Positions 17,512 to 25,580 of a stretch of 64,000 nt of DNA are shown here, one piece after another. Position numbers and translations under genes: made by a program. The notes below the pieces were generated by a model. It had not been told where the DNA came from. It ran no database searches and saw only the letters and a list, made by a program, of their open reading frames with translations. Each line of letters begins with the position of its first letter. Position 1 is the stretch's first letter. Origin of the DNA: an uncultured Roseibium sp. (lineage in GTDB: Bacteria > Pseudomonadota > Alphaproteobacteria > Rhizobiales > Stappiaceae); NCBI RefSeq assembly GCF_947496995.1, contig NZ_CANMFD010000003.1, positions 310,001 through 374,000 of the forward strand, in the 5' to 3' direction.

Positions 17512-17697
17512 ATGGAATATGGAATTTTGGGTCTGATCATTCTGGTCCTGGATATTTACGCAATCATCAAGGTTCTGGGAAGCGGTGCTTCGACAGTGGC
17601 CAAGCTGCTCTGGATCCTCGGGATCATCGTTTTCCCGGTGGTTGGCTTCATCGTCTGGCTGCTGGCCGGCCCGAAAGGCTCTACAGCGACCATATAA
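17512..17697 (+). CDS. PLDc_N-domain small membrane protein
   Basis: 61 residues. A first hydrophobic helix (YGILGLIILVLDIYAIIKVL) is separated by GSGASTVAK from a second (LLWILGIIVFPVVGFIVWLLAGPKG). This matches the phospholipase D N-terminal (PLDc_N) two-helix module occurring alone; no catalytic domain is attached, so no lipase activity is expected. ATG 17512 follows CGGAGG. It is monocistronic between an EcfG-type promoter and a strong terminator. Function unknown; an envelope-stress role is inferred from regulation. Confidence 0.87.
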   Translation: MEYGILGLIILVLDIYAIIKVLGSGASTVAKLLWILGIIVFPVVGFIVWLLAGPKGSTATI

Positions 17698-17731
17698 TCT
17701 GCAGCACCCATATAAGAAGAATAAATTTAAT

Positions 17732-17761
17732 AAATACGCGCCTCAGGGCGCGTATTTTTTT
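17732..17761 (+). terminator. intrinsic terminator
   Basis: AAATACGCGC (17732-17741) and GCGCGTATTT (17748-17757) with a 6-nt loop, continuing into a run of T. It ends the PLDc_N transcript directly before the next promoter. Confidence 0.88.
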
Positions 17762-17762
17762 G

Positions 17763-17787
17763 GGAACTCAAATCAAACTCAGAAGTT
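17763..17787 (+). promoter_or_regulatory. EcfG-type promoter (PRC-barrel gene)
   Basis: GGAAC (17763-17767), 17 nt, GTT (17785-17787), 51 bp upstream of the start. It begins within 2 bp of the previous terminator. Confidence 0.7.
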
Positions 17788-17837
17788 TACTGAGTGTCAT
17801 ATGAGATTTCAAACAGAAATCAGAAAGGACTAACAAA

Positions 17838-18794
17838 ATGATTCGCAATCTTCTTGCAACAACCGCTGTCGCAGCTCTGATGACCACCGGAGCCCTTGCT
17901 CAGACGGCTACCATGCCGAAGGCTGGCGCCGAGAGCTCGGTCGAAAACGACATCCGCGTCTACGAGTTCGAAGTTCAGACGCTTGCGACCGACGCAACAA
18001 GCGGCATCCTGGCGTCAAACATGATCGGCGAGTCCGTAATGTCCGGCGAAAGCGATGACGCTGAAACCATCGGCGACATCAATGACGTCGTCATCGGCCG
18101 TGACGGTAACGTACGCGCTGTAATTGTCGGCGTCGGCGGTTTCCTCGGCATCGCTGAAAAAGACGTCGCCGTTGAATTCGAACGCCTTTCCTTCGTGTCG
18201 AAGAACGATGGTGAATTCGACATTGCAACCGACGCTTCCAAGGAAGAGCTTGAAAATGCTCCCGCCTATGAACGTCCGGACCATATTCCGAACTGGATGA
18301 GCACGTCGTCCGTGAAGGATGAAATGGACAAGGTTGCCGAAGGCGCCAACAAGATGGTGGACTCGGTTCGCACTGAAGCCATTGATCCTGCGAAAAAGCG
18401 GATCGATACCACTTCAGCCGAAGAAACGTCCCTGACCGACGATGAAAACACTGAAATGGCCGGCGCAATGACCGAGGTCGATGCCACCACCATTTCGACT
18501 GCCGAACTGATCGGCACGGAAGTTCATACCGGTACGGAATCCAATATCGGTGAAGTGTCCCAGGTTCTGCTCGACGAAGAAGGCCAGGCGAAAGCGGTCA
18601 TCATCGACGTCGGTGGTTTCCTTGGCTTCGGTGAAAAGCCGGTTGCTGTTTCCTTTGACAGCTTGAAGCTGTTCCAGACGGAAAACAACGATCTGATGAT
18701 CACCGTGCCGTTCACCAAATCGGACCTTGAGAATGCCGAAACCTTCGACCCGGCAGCCTTCAAGTCCAACCCGGAAAGCACGATGCTGCGTTAA
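17838..18794 (+). CDS. exported tandem PRC-barrel protein
   Basis: 318 residues with a signal peptide (MIRNLLATTAVAALMTTGALA, cleavage near AQT). Two PRC-barrel repeats follow: about 60-116 (IGESVMSGESDDAETIGDINDVVIG..., VGGFLGIAEKDVAVEFERL) and about 220-277 (IGTEVHTGTESNIGEVSQVLLDEEG..., VGGFLGFGEKPVAVSFDSL). An acidic, helical linker joins them. The repeats share the V-G-G-F-L-G-x-x-E-K core, indicating internal duplication. Exported PRC-barrel proteins of this type are abundant periplasmic stress proteins in rhizobia; the binding partner is unknown. It has an EcfG-type promoter and its own terminator. Confidence 0.88.
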   Translation: MIRNLLATTAVAALMTTGALAQTATMPKAGAESSVENDIRVYEFEVQTLATDATSGILASNMIGESVMSGESDDAETIGDINDVVIGRDGNVRAVIVGVGGFLGIAEKDVAVEFERLSFVSKNDGEFDIATDASKEELENAPAYERPDHIPNWMSTSSVKDEMDKVAEGANKMVDSVRTEAIDPAKKRIDTTSAEETSLTDDENTEMAGAMTEVDATTISTAELIGTEVHTGTESNIGEVSQVLLDEEGQAKAVIIDVGGFLGFGEKPVAVSFDSLKLFQTENNDLMITVPFTKSDLENAETFDPAAFKSNPESTMLR

Positions 18795-18835
18795 CGGATC
18801 GGGACTTGCCCCGGATCGTTGATCCACACTCAAAC

Positions 18836-18868
18836 AACGGGCCGCGAAATGCGGTCCGTTTTTTTTTG
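18836..18868 (+). terminator. intrinsic terminator after the PRC-barrel gene
   Basis: AACGGGCCGC and GCGGTCCGTT pair (one G-U) around GAAAT, followed by a long T-run. Confidence 0.85.
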
Positions 18869-19619
18869 CATTATGTCTTTTGAACCTTGCAAAACAGCGC
18901 GAAGCGCCATGCGCGCTGTGAGGCATCCCACAACACAGCCTCCCTGCCCCCAGGTCGCTTGTCGCTACCAGCCGATCTGCCTTCGTCATTTGAGTACGAG
19001 CCTAAGGCTTCGGACGACGACATAGCCCAGCGCTGCCAAAGCCAGCACCGAAGCATCAGCCCAAGCAGCATCACAACGCCTTCACTCGTTAGAAGCTCCA
19101 ATGAGGGAAACACGATGGCCCCCCTCGGCAACACGGGAACAAGGGGTTGAGTGTCACGGGAAAACAAGCGCTCCCGGAAGCACAGCCGGTCCGGCGACAA
19201 GGCGCTAACTCAGACTTCCCCGTCAGGAATGTCAGCCGCCGTCCTGTAGCGTGTTGCGTACAAGCGAATTCAGGGTTTCAGGGAGACGCCCAAGGCAGTG
19301 TTCGCACTGCAAGTGCGTAAAGAATCCACTTCCGGATTGATCCGATGGTGATCTGATCGGCCACAGGCGCAACGATCGGCGACAGACCGATATGAATGTC
19401 TGGAATAGTCCCGAGCGGTGAGACCGTTACAAGGCAGGTAAAAGCAGAAACATGTCAGACCCTCGGCGCCCTGTCCGATGGAGCGAACCGGCAGCCGCCC
19501 CGCCAACCTGAACTACCCTCCCGGGCATCGAGAATTTCTGTAATCGACCTCATCCTTGCCTTGGCATGACAGGCCTACTCTGGAGGGGTTATGTGGCCGG
19601 TTATTAGCCGGCAAAAGAA
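18869..19619. other. 750-bp stretch with no supported gene
   Basis: Open frames here (for example 18871-19200 and 19270-19506 on the minus strand) use non-ATG starts or lack ribosome-binding sites, and their products are rich in Arg/Ser/Trp/Cys with no recognisable domain. I see no tRNA, no transposase remnant and no long repeat. It may be a decayed gene or a non-coding locus between the stress island and the DUF992 gene. Confidence 0.5.
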
Positions 19620-19642
19620 AAGGGCCGGCAAAGCCGGCCCTT
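19620..19642 (-). terminator. intrinsic terminator after the DUF992 gene
   Basis: AAGGGCCGGC-AAA-GCCGGCCCTT, a perfect 10-bp stem. On the minus strand it is followed by TTTCTTTTG. It lies 25 bp beyond the DUF992 stop. Confidence 0.85.
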
Positions 19643-19667
19643 CAATAAAACCAATCAACTAGTCCAA

Positions 19668-20153
19668 TTAACCGGCCGCCTTCAGCGACAGGTAGCTGAC
19701 ACCCAGGGTCAGGTTGGTCCCCGTCTGGCTTTCGACGCTGATCGGGTTAAGCGCGATGGACTTGTCGAAACCGCCGATCAGAGCGTTTGCCTTTACGCCG
19801 GCACCGAGGCTCGCACCGGCGGTAACACCGCCGTATTCGCCCTCAAGGGCACCCGCTTCCATATCGGCGCTCGGCGCCAGAACGCCCCAGACGAGGGTCG
19901 CATTGGTCGTGGTTCCGATATCCAGGCCGAATTCCCGGACCGTACCGGTGTAATAGGCAGCCTGGGCGCCATTGGCCGGTTCGAAGGTGCAGCTGAGCGT
20001 GGCATTGGATCCGACGATGAAGTTCGTTTCACCTTCAACCGCACAGGTAAGCGTACCGATCTTGACGCCCGGGCCCGTGTCGGCCGCGATGACAGGCGTT
20101 GCCAGAAGCGTTGCGCCGGTCAGCGCCAGAGCGATTTTGCTGAACCGTTTCAT
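19668..20153 (-). CDS. DUF992 exported protein
   Basis: 161 residues from ATG 20153 with AAGGAG upstream; the frame extends to 20219 but that part looks non-coding. The signal peptide is MKRFSKIALALTGATLLATPVIA. The mature region begins VKIGTLTCAVEGETNFIVGSNATLSCTF, the DUF992 hallmark with a conserved cysteine pair, and continues as a glycine/alanine-rich beta domain (GEYGGVTAGASLGAGVKANALIGG). DUF992 proteins are periplasmic or outer-surface, alphaproteobacteria-specific and of unknown function. An exact EcfG-type promoter is about 100 bp upstream, making it an outlying member of the stress regulon. Confidence 0.87.
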   Translation of the reverse strand: MKRFSKIALALTGATLLATPVIAADTGPGVKIGTLTCAVEGETNFIVGSNATLSCTFEPANGAQAAYYTGTVREFGLDIGTTTNATLVWGVLAPSADMEAGALEGEYGGVTAGASLGAGVKANALIGGFDKSIALNPISVESQTGTNLTLGVSYLSLKAAG

Positions 20154-20256
20154 GAAAATTCTCCTTGCTGGTAGACAGACCGCCGCCGGTCCTGACGACC
20201 GGGCAGCCTGCTCATGCATTCTGGAGCCGACACCTGCCGGCTCCCGATACGTGGAG

Positions 20257-20281
20257 AACGAAACGCATCGCCAAGAGTTCC
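20257..20281 (-). promoter_or_regulatory. EcfG-type promoter (DUF992 gene)
   Basis: Minus strand GGAAC (20281-20277), 16 nt, CGTT (ending 20257). Consensus match upstream of a gene not otherwise linked to the stress cluster. Confidence 0.7.
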
Positions 20282-20325
20282 CGGAATTTTCGATCCTTTT
20301 GAAGTTTTCAGGCCCTTACCAAGGG

Positions 20326-21903
20326 TCATCCAGAGGCGGATTGCGCGTCACCGAGGCCCAGCGCCCTGTCCGCGAGACGCCTGATGCGCCGGGGGTCGGG
20401 ATGACGGTCCGCTGCCTCCGCCATACGCGCCCACAAGCACAAGACAAGGGCGCCGGCCGTCAGTTGCATGAAGGCATGCACCTGTGGTCCGGGATCGGAA
20501 CACGCCGCGATCCGCTCGCGGGCGCCGCGCCATGTCTCAAGGGAGACTTCAAGCGCCTGCCGGCCGATCTGCCGGGCGGTGCATTCCTCCGACAGGAAGG
20601 TTTCGAATGCATCCCCCGCCGGTCCGGAAAGCAGACGGGTCACCAGGGCCTTCTCGTGAATGCCGTTTGCCCCTTCGTAGATCGCCGTGATACGGGCGTC
20701 GCGGTAGATCTGCTCCAGCCCGTATTCGCGCAGATAGCCGTAACCACCCAGGACCTGCATGCCCAGTTCGGCGGCGCGCATTCCCGCTTCCGAGCAGTAG
20801 ACCTTTGCCACCGGCTTGAGGAACTCGGCAAGATCGGGTGTGTCGCCGGTTTCGATGGCAACAAGGGTCAGATGCGCCACCGCGCGCCCGGCCAATGCCA
20901 GACTATCGATTTCGTCGAGCATCCTGCGGACATCCGCATGCCTGTCGATGGTGACAGACTTGCCGTCGGGCCCGCGTCCCTGAACGCGCTCGGCGGCATA
21001 GGTTCTCGCGATATCGAAGGCGCGCGCGGCATGGGCGACACCCTGCAGCGCCACATCGACCCTTGCGTGGTTCATCACGGTGAACATCGCCCGCAGTCCC
21101 GCGCCCGCCTCACCGATGAGTTCCGCCTCCGCCCCGTCAAAGGCGAGCTGGCAGGTGGGCGAGGCGTGCAGTCCCATCTTCTCTTCGATCCGGGTAACGG
21201 AGATTGCATTGCGCGACCCGTCCGCACGCGTGCAGGGAGACATGAACAGGGAAAGCCCCTTCACCCCGTCATCCGAGGTGCGCGCGAGCACAAGATGATG
21301 GATGTTCTGGCTCATGTCCTGATCGCCACCGGAAATGAAGATCTTCTCTCCCGTCAGGCTCCAGCCGCTCCCGGAAGGAACAGCCTTACAGCGAATCCGG
21401 CCAAGATCCGATCCCGCCTCCGGTTCGGTCAGGCACATGGTTGCCAGCGCACCGCCCGAAGCCAGCGAGGGGACGAAACGTGCCTGTTGGTCAGAAGTGC
21501 CAAAGGACAACAGCGTGCTGACGGCGCCCGGCACGAGACCGGTCACCATCTGCAGGCTGTGGTTCGCACCGGAAAAGATCTCCGACGTGACAGCCAGCAC
21601 CGTGCCGTCCTGGCCCTGGCCGCCGAATTCCTCCGGAACCGTCAGACCCGGCCAGCCCTGTTCGGCGTAAGCCTTGTAGGCTTCGGCGAAACCTTCCGGC
21701 ATCCGCACCCGTCCACCTTCCAGCCGGCATCCCAGACGGTCGCCCGGCTCGTTGAGCGGCGCCAGTTGCTCTTCGGCGAAGGCCGCGAAATGCTGACCGA
21801 TTTCAAAAGCCAGATCGCCGTCCCAGTTCGCAAGACTGCCGGCCCCGGCAACGTGGTTCAGCGAAAAGAGTATGTCGTCGAGCGGCGCGGAAAACGGTTT
21901 CAT
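20326..21903 (-). CDS. acyl-CoA dehydrogenase, long (DmdC/AcdA-like) subtype
   Basis: 525 residues, longer than classical 380-residue acyl-CoA dehydrogenases because of an extended N-terminal part and a C-terminal extra helical domain (about 440-520). The motif LTEPEAGSDLGRIRC binds flavin and substrate, and RITAIYEGANGIHEKALV carries the catalytic glutamate. This architecture is shared with 3-methylmercaptopropionyl-CoA dehydrogenases (DmdC) and arylpropionyl-CoA dehydrogenases. Position after the feruloyl-CoA synthase operon genes suggests desaturation of a phenylpropanoyl-CoA, so saturated side chains could enter the pathway. A DMSP role cannot be excluded by sequence alone. Confidence 0.85.
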   Translation of the reverse strand: MKPFSAPLDDILFSLNHVAGAGSLANWDGDLAFEIGQHFAAFAEEQLAPLNEPGDRLGCRLEGGRVRMPEGFAEAYKAYAEQGWPGLTVPEEFGGQGQDGTVLAVTSEIFSGANHSLQMVTGLVPGAVSTLLSFGTSDQQARFVPSLASGGALATMCLTEPEAGSDLGRIRCKAVPSGSGWSLTGEKIFISGGDQDMSQNIHHLVLARTSDDGVKGLSLFMSPCTRADGSRNAISVTRIEEKMGLHASPTCQLAFDGAEAELIGEAGAGLRAMFTVMNHARVDVALQGVAHAARAFDIARTYAAERVQGRGPDGKSVTIDRHADVRRMLDEIDSLALAGRAVAHLTLVAIETGDTPDLAEFLKPVAKVYCSEAGMRAAELGMQVLGGYGYLREYGLEQIYRDARITAIYEGANGIHEKALVTRLLSGPAGDAFETFLSEECTARQIGRQALEVSLETWRGARERIAACSDPGPQVHAFMQLTAGALVLCLWARMAEAADRHPDPRRIRRLADRALGLGDAQSASG

Positions 21904-21915
21904 CGGAACAGGTCC

Positions 21916-22371
21916 TCAGTCAACGGAAAAGAGCGATACGAGAACAGTGGCGGCGAGCCGTCTGCCGGTGCCCACAAAGATCATCCGGTTAACCCATTCG
22001 TATCTCGGGTCCCCTGTCTCCAGACGAGCCGTTGTACGAAAATAATAATGCGCCGGATCGACATCCTCCCCACGGGCCAAGGCCTGCAGGAGCTCCGGCG
22101 GTCCGTGCCGCACGCCCTTGTTGACGATCTCGATCAGCGCTCCGTCATCGGTTTCGAAGGCATAGCGCGTGTCGATATCGGCCGAACCGTCGGCAAGGAT
22201 CGTCTGCCAGTCGGCGCCAAGTTCAAGCACCCTGCCGCTGATCTTTCCCGTCACCGTTCCGCCGATGATCGGAATGATACGGCGTCCGCCGCAGCGTCCC
22301 TGCCCCATTTCCCGAACAGGGCCGAGCTGCACTTCCAGATCGCAGAAGTGGCTGAGCGCGGGAGCACTCAT
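21916..22371 (-). CDS. DUF3237 (UPF0311) family protein
   Basis: 151-residue beta-rich protein with the DUF3237 pattern: LGPVREMGQGRCGGRRIIPIIGGTVTG near the N terminus, ADWQTILADGSADIDTRYAFETDDGALIEI in the middle and the W-V-N-x-M-I-F-V-G-x-G-x-R end. Function is not established. The family repeatedly accompanies aromatic-acid CoA pathways. The start overlaps the amidohydrolase stop (ATGA) and 12 bp separate it from the next gene, so it belongs to the operon. Confidence 0.85.
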   Translation of the reverse strand: MSAPALSHFCDLEVQLGPVREMGQGRCGGRRIIPIIGGTVTGKISGRVLELGADWQTILADGSADIDTRYAFETDDGALIEIVNKGVRHGPPELLQALARGEDVDPAHYYFRTTARLETGDPRYEWVNRMIFVGTGRRLAATVLVSLFSVD

Positions 22372-23240
22372 GTCAGGCCCAGAAGCCGCGCAGCGTTGCC
22401 CTTGATGATGTCAGGACGCAGCTCATCCTTGATGGCGATCTTTTCGAAGTCCGCCAGCCAGCGCTCCGGCGTTATCATCGGCCAGTCGGAGCCGAACAGC
22501 ACCTTCTTCTTCAGGATCGAATTGCAGTATTTCACCAGAATTTCGGGGAAGTATTTCGGCGACCAGCCCGACAGGTCGATATAGACATTCGGTTTATGCT
22601 GGGCGACGGCCAGGGCCTCTTCCTGCCAGGGGAAGGACGGATGGGCGAGGATAATCTTCATGTCCGGAAAGTCGACCGCGACATCGTCCATATACATTGG
22701 ATTGGAGTATTTCAGCCGCATCCCGTTGCCGCCGCGCATGCCGCTGCCGACGCCGGTCTGGCCGGTGTGGAACAATGCGATTGCGCCCGCCTCGGCGATG
22801 GCCTCGTACAATTCATAGGCCATGCGGTCATTCGGATAGAAGCCCTGCATGGTCGGATGAAACTTGAAGCCCTTGATACCGAACTCGGAGATCAGCCGCC
22901 GGGCTTCGCGCGCGCCGAGCTTGCCCTTGTGCGGATCGATCGAGGCAAAGGGGATCAGGACGTCGTCGTTCTCGGCAGCGAGTTCGGCAACTTCCTCGTT
23001 CTTGTAACGGCGGTAACCGGTTTCGCGTTCAGCATCGACCGGAAAGATCACCGCGGCAATGTTCTGCTCGCGGTAATGGGCAGCGGTTTCCGGCACGGTC
23101 GGCGGGTGGCTCCACGGCGCGCGGAAATATTTCGCCATCGTTGACTGCAAGTCGTCATAGCCGTCATCGGAATGACAACCGCAGGGTTCCTCCGCGTGGG
23201 TATGGATATCGATCGCCCGGACTTTTGAAATGTCGACCAT
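22368..23240 (-). CDS. metal-dependent amidohydrolase (Amidohydro_2), possible aryl-beta-ketoacyl-CoA hydrolase
   Basis: 290-residue TIM-barrel hydrolase. Metal-ligand motifs are visible: DIHTHAEEP at residues 11-19, FKFHPTMQGF near 125, ALFHTGQTG near 155, a downstream LAHPSFPWQEE and the FGSDWPM aspartate near 251. In phenylpropanoid beta-oxidation clusters a protein of this family is annotated as 4-hydroxyphenyl-beta-ketoacyl-CoA hydrolase, cutting the beta-keto thioester to an aromatic acid and acetyl-CoA. The neighbouring ligase, hydratase and hydroxyacyl-CoA dehydrogenase fit that role, which remains inference. Confidence 0.82.
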   Translation of the reverse strand: MVDISKVRAIDIHTHAEEPCGCHSDDGYDDLQSTMAKYFRAPWSHPPTVPETAAHYREQNIAAVIFPVDAERETGYRRYKNEEVAELAAENDDVLIPFASIDPHKGKLGAREARRLISEFGIKGFKFHPTMQGFYPNDRMAYELYEAIAEAGAIALFHTGQTGVGSGMRGGNGMRLKYSNPMYMDDVAVDFPDMKIILAHPSFPWQEEALAVAQHKPNVYIDLSGWSPKYFPEILVKYCNSILKKKVLFGSDWPMITPERWLADFEKIAIKDELRPDIIKGNAARLLGLT

Positions 23241-23252
23241 CTCGGTTTCCCC

Positions 23253-25067
23253 TCAAATCGTGACCACAGCCGGGTCGTTGTCGTTGTAAAGCCGCTCCAG
23301 CAGCTTCTCGCGGCGCGTCAGCACCTTGCGGACGTTCAGATTGCCCTTGGCCGTCATTTCGCCCTCCGGCATGGACGGCGGTTCGCTAAGAACAATGGCG
23401 CGGGACACAAGCGCCGAGCTGCCGCTGATCTCGCGCGCCCGTTCGCTAAGCCTACGGTGGATTTCTCCCTGCAGCAGTGCGCAGCCATAGGCCCCGCCCT
23501 CCTCCTGAAGACTGAAGCCTTCGCGGTTCAGTTCCGCGACATTCGGGAAAATCATCACCCCGATCTGCTTGCGGTCCGCACCGGTGATAACAAGATCTGC
23601 CGCGAGCGGCGCCATGCGGGACAGCATGTCGAGTTTCAACTGCGCTGCCCGCACCCAGGTGCCGGACTGCAGCTTGAAATCCTCCGACATCCTGCCGTCG
23701 AAACGCATCCCCTTGTCGGGATCGTTCTCGTCAAGGAACACCATCGCATCGCCGGTGATGAAGAAGCCTTCCTCGTCGAAAGCCGCCTCTGTCTTTTCAG
23801 GATCGTTGAAATAGCCCTGCATGATATTCGGGCCCTTGACGCGCACCTCGCAGCGCATGTCCTCATCGGGAAGCAGCTTCACCGTGACGCCGTTCACGGG
23901 TACGCCGACGATACCGGAGCGCGGCGCCGGTTCCTGCTGCATCATCGCGCAGGGCGCGGTCTCCGTGAGCCCCCAGGAAGAGGTCATCAGCGGAATTTCC
24001 CCCTTCACCTCCATCGCCATACGCTCGAAACCCGACCAGACTTCCTGCGGCAGGGAAGCCCCCGCATAGAAGATCAGGTCGAGCCCTTCGAAAAAGCGCT
24101 GCCTCAGGCCGTCGTCCTTCTCAAGTGCGCCGAGCAGCATGCCGAAACCGAGCGGCACGTTGAACGCCAGGGTGCCGGTCTGCAGCGACAGGTTTTCCAG
24201 CGTGCGCTCGAACAGCCCCTTCACCGGCTTGCCGTCATCGATGTAAAAACTGCCGCCATTGGCCAGCATCATGTTGAAATTATGCGAGCCGCCGAAAACA
24301 TGATTCCAGGGCAGCCAGTCCATGATCACCGGCGGACGTTCCCGCAGGAACGGCAGGGCGTCCGCAAGCTGGGCCTGGTTGACGCACATCATGCGGTGGG
24401 TCGTCGGAACGCCCTTGGGACTGGAGGTGGACCCGCTGGTCATCAGGATCTTGCCGACCGTGTCTGCGGTCACTCCCGCAAACGCCGCGTCGACATCGAC
24501 GCTGTCGTCCCCCTTCAGGAGTTCGGCGAACGCGGTCACCTGTGCAGACCCCGGACGGCTGGCAACGATCTCGATTGAATGCAGCGCATCGAGAGCGAGT
24601 GCTTCCGCGAACTGGTCGGCATCCACCACATAGGCCATGCGCGGACGGATCAGTCCGATGACTTCCCTGAGGCGGCCGTGAGCGCCGTGAACCAGCGAAT
24701 ATTGTTCGGCGACAGGCACGACGGGAATACCGACATACTGCGCGGCCAGCGCCAGAAGACCGTGATCGACACCATTGCCCGACATGATCAGGATCGGCGT
24801 ATCCGGTCCCATTCCACGTGCCAGCAGCGACGCACCGATTGCACGCACCTGGCCGAGCACGCTTTCATAGGATTCCTGCCGCCAGCCGGCGCCGCTTCGC
24901 TCCGCCAGAAAAACCCGTTCCGGCGCAGCCTTCGCCCATAAATGCAGCCAGTCACCGGTACGCTCGACCGCCGGGCTGAGCGTATGACGGGATGTCAGCA
25001 GGATTGACCCGTCAGCGCGCTGTTGCTTCTCAACGGCATGAGACTGAAATTTCGATGTGCGTTTCAT
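23253..25067 (-). CDS. fcs: feruloyl-CoA synthase-like aryl-CoA ligase
   Basis: 604-residue AMP-forming ligase. The phosphate-binding motif ILMTSGSTSSPKGVPTTHRMM is near residue 205, WLPWNHVFGGSHN follows, the adenine motif SSWGLTETAPC is at about 365, and the TGD motif (FFITGDAM) is at about 455. The C-terminal lysine region is MTAKGNLNVRKVL. The sequence features and length match the feruloyl-CoA synthase subfamily, which activates ferulate, p-coumarate or caffeate with ATP and CoA in the cytoplasm. The operon carries a MarR regulator directly upstream (23 bp), typical of hydroxycinnamate repressors that respond to the CoA thioester. Confidence 0.87.
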   Translation of the reverse strand: MKRTSKFQSHAVEKQQRADGSILLTSRHTLSPAVERTGDWLHLWAKAAPERVFLAERSGAGWRQESYESVLGQVRAIGASLLARGMGPDTPILIMSGNGVDHGLLALAAQYVGIPVVPVAEQYSLVHGAHGRLREVIGLIRPRMAYVVDADQFAEALALDALHSIEIVASRPGSAQVTAFAELLKGDDSVDVDAAFAGVTADTVGKILMTSGSTSSPKGVPTTHRMMCVNQAQLADALPFLRERPPVIMDWLPWNHVFGGSHNFNMMLANGGSFYIDDGKPVKGLFERTLENLSLQTGTLAFNVPLGFGMLLGALEKDDGLRQRFFEGLDLIFYAGASLPQEVWSGFERMAMEVKGEIPLMTSSWGLTETAPCAMMQQEPAPRSGIVGVPVNGVTVKLLPDEDMRCEVRVKGPNIMQGYFNDPEKTEAAFDEEGFFITGDAMVFLDENDPDKGMRFDGRMSEDFKLQSGTWVRAAQLKLDMLSRMAPLAADLVITGADRKQIGVMIFPNVAELNREGFSLQEEGGAYGCALLQGEIHRRLSERAREISGSSALVSRAIVLSEPPSMPEGEMTAKGNLNVRKVLTRREKLLERLYNDNDPAVVTI

Positions 25068-25090
25068 GACTGTTTCCTCCCAATGCCGTG

Positions 25091-25576
25091 TCAGCTTTGC
25101 CGCTGACGGTTCTTCTCGACACGCTGCATGACATTCATCGCCACCGCGAAAGCCTCCGCATCCACGCCCTGCAGGAAAGCCTTCTCATGCGCGGAGACCG
25201 CCGCAACGCTCTTTTCATAAAGACGTCTTCCGGCCAGCGTTGCCTTAAGGGCGTAGGCCCTGCGGTCTTTCGGCAGCCGGTCGCGGATGATCAGCTCCCG
25301 CCGTTCCAGCTCATCGACGATGACAACGAGATTGGGCCGTTCGATATCCATGGCCTCGGCAAGCTGCGCCTGACTGAGACCGGGATTGTCCACCACCAGA
25401 ACGAGGGCGGTATATGTCAGCATCCGCAGATCGAAAGGCTTCAACGTCCGGTTCAGATCCGACTGGATGGCGTTGAAAGTCCGTTTCATCTGGTAACCGT
25501 AAAACGCGCGCAGGGTCCTGTCGCTGATACTGTGGACGCCCGTCTCAAGTGCGGGTTCGGGTGCGGATTTTTTCAT
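25091..25576 (-). CDS. MarR-family regulator of the hydroxycinnamate operon
   Basis: 161 residues from ATG 25576, four bases after the crotonase stop; the extension to 25621 would overlap that gene. The winged helix is clear: LSQAQLAEAMDIERPNLVVIVDELERRELI followed by the wing RDRLPKDRRAYALKAT. Embedded between hydratase and CoA ligase, it resembles the CouR/FerR/HcaR type of repressor that is released by hydroxycinnamoyl-CoA (inference from context). A weak ATAT-TCC-ATAT palindrome at 27160-27170 upstream of the operon is one possible operator. Confidence 0.85.
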   Translation of the reverse strand: MKKSAPEPALETGVHSISDRTLRAFYGYQMKRTFNAIQSDLNRTLKPFDLRMLTYTALVLVVDNPGLSQAQLAEAMDIERPNLVVIVDELERRELIIRDRLPKDRRAYALKATLAGRRLYEKSVAAVSAHEKAFLQGVDAEAFAVAMNVMQRVEKNRQRQS

Positions 25577-25580
25577 GACG

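Noticed and set aside
18871..19200. Minus-strand 109-codon frame
   Set aside because: It starts at TTG without a ribosome-binding site, overlaps a terminator edge and has no recognisable family; kept as unassigned DNA.
20326..21903. DMSP demethylation pathway enzyme DmdC
   Set aside because: Architecture is similar, but no dmdA, dmdB or dmdD is adjacent and the neighbours are aromatic catabolism genes; left as a general acyl-CoA dehydrogenase.
19972..22584. Plus-strand 870-codon frame, the longest in the window
   Set aside because: Antisense to the DUF992, acyl-CoA dehydrogenase and DUF3237 genes; no recognisable domain.
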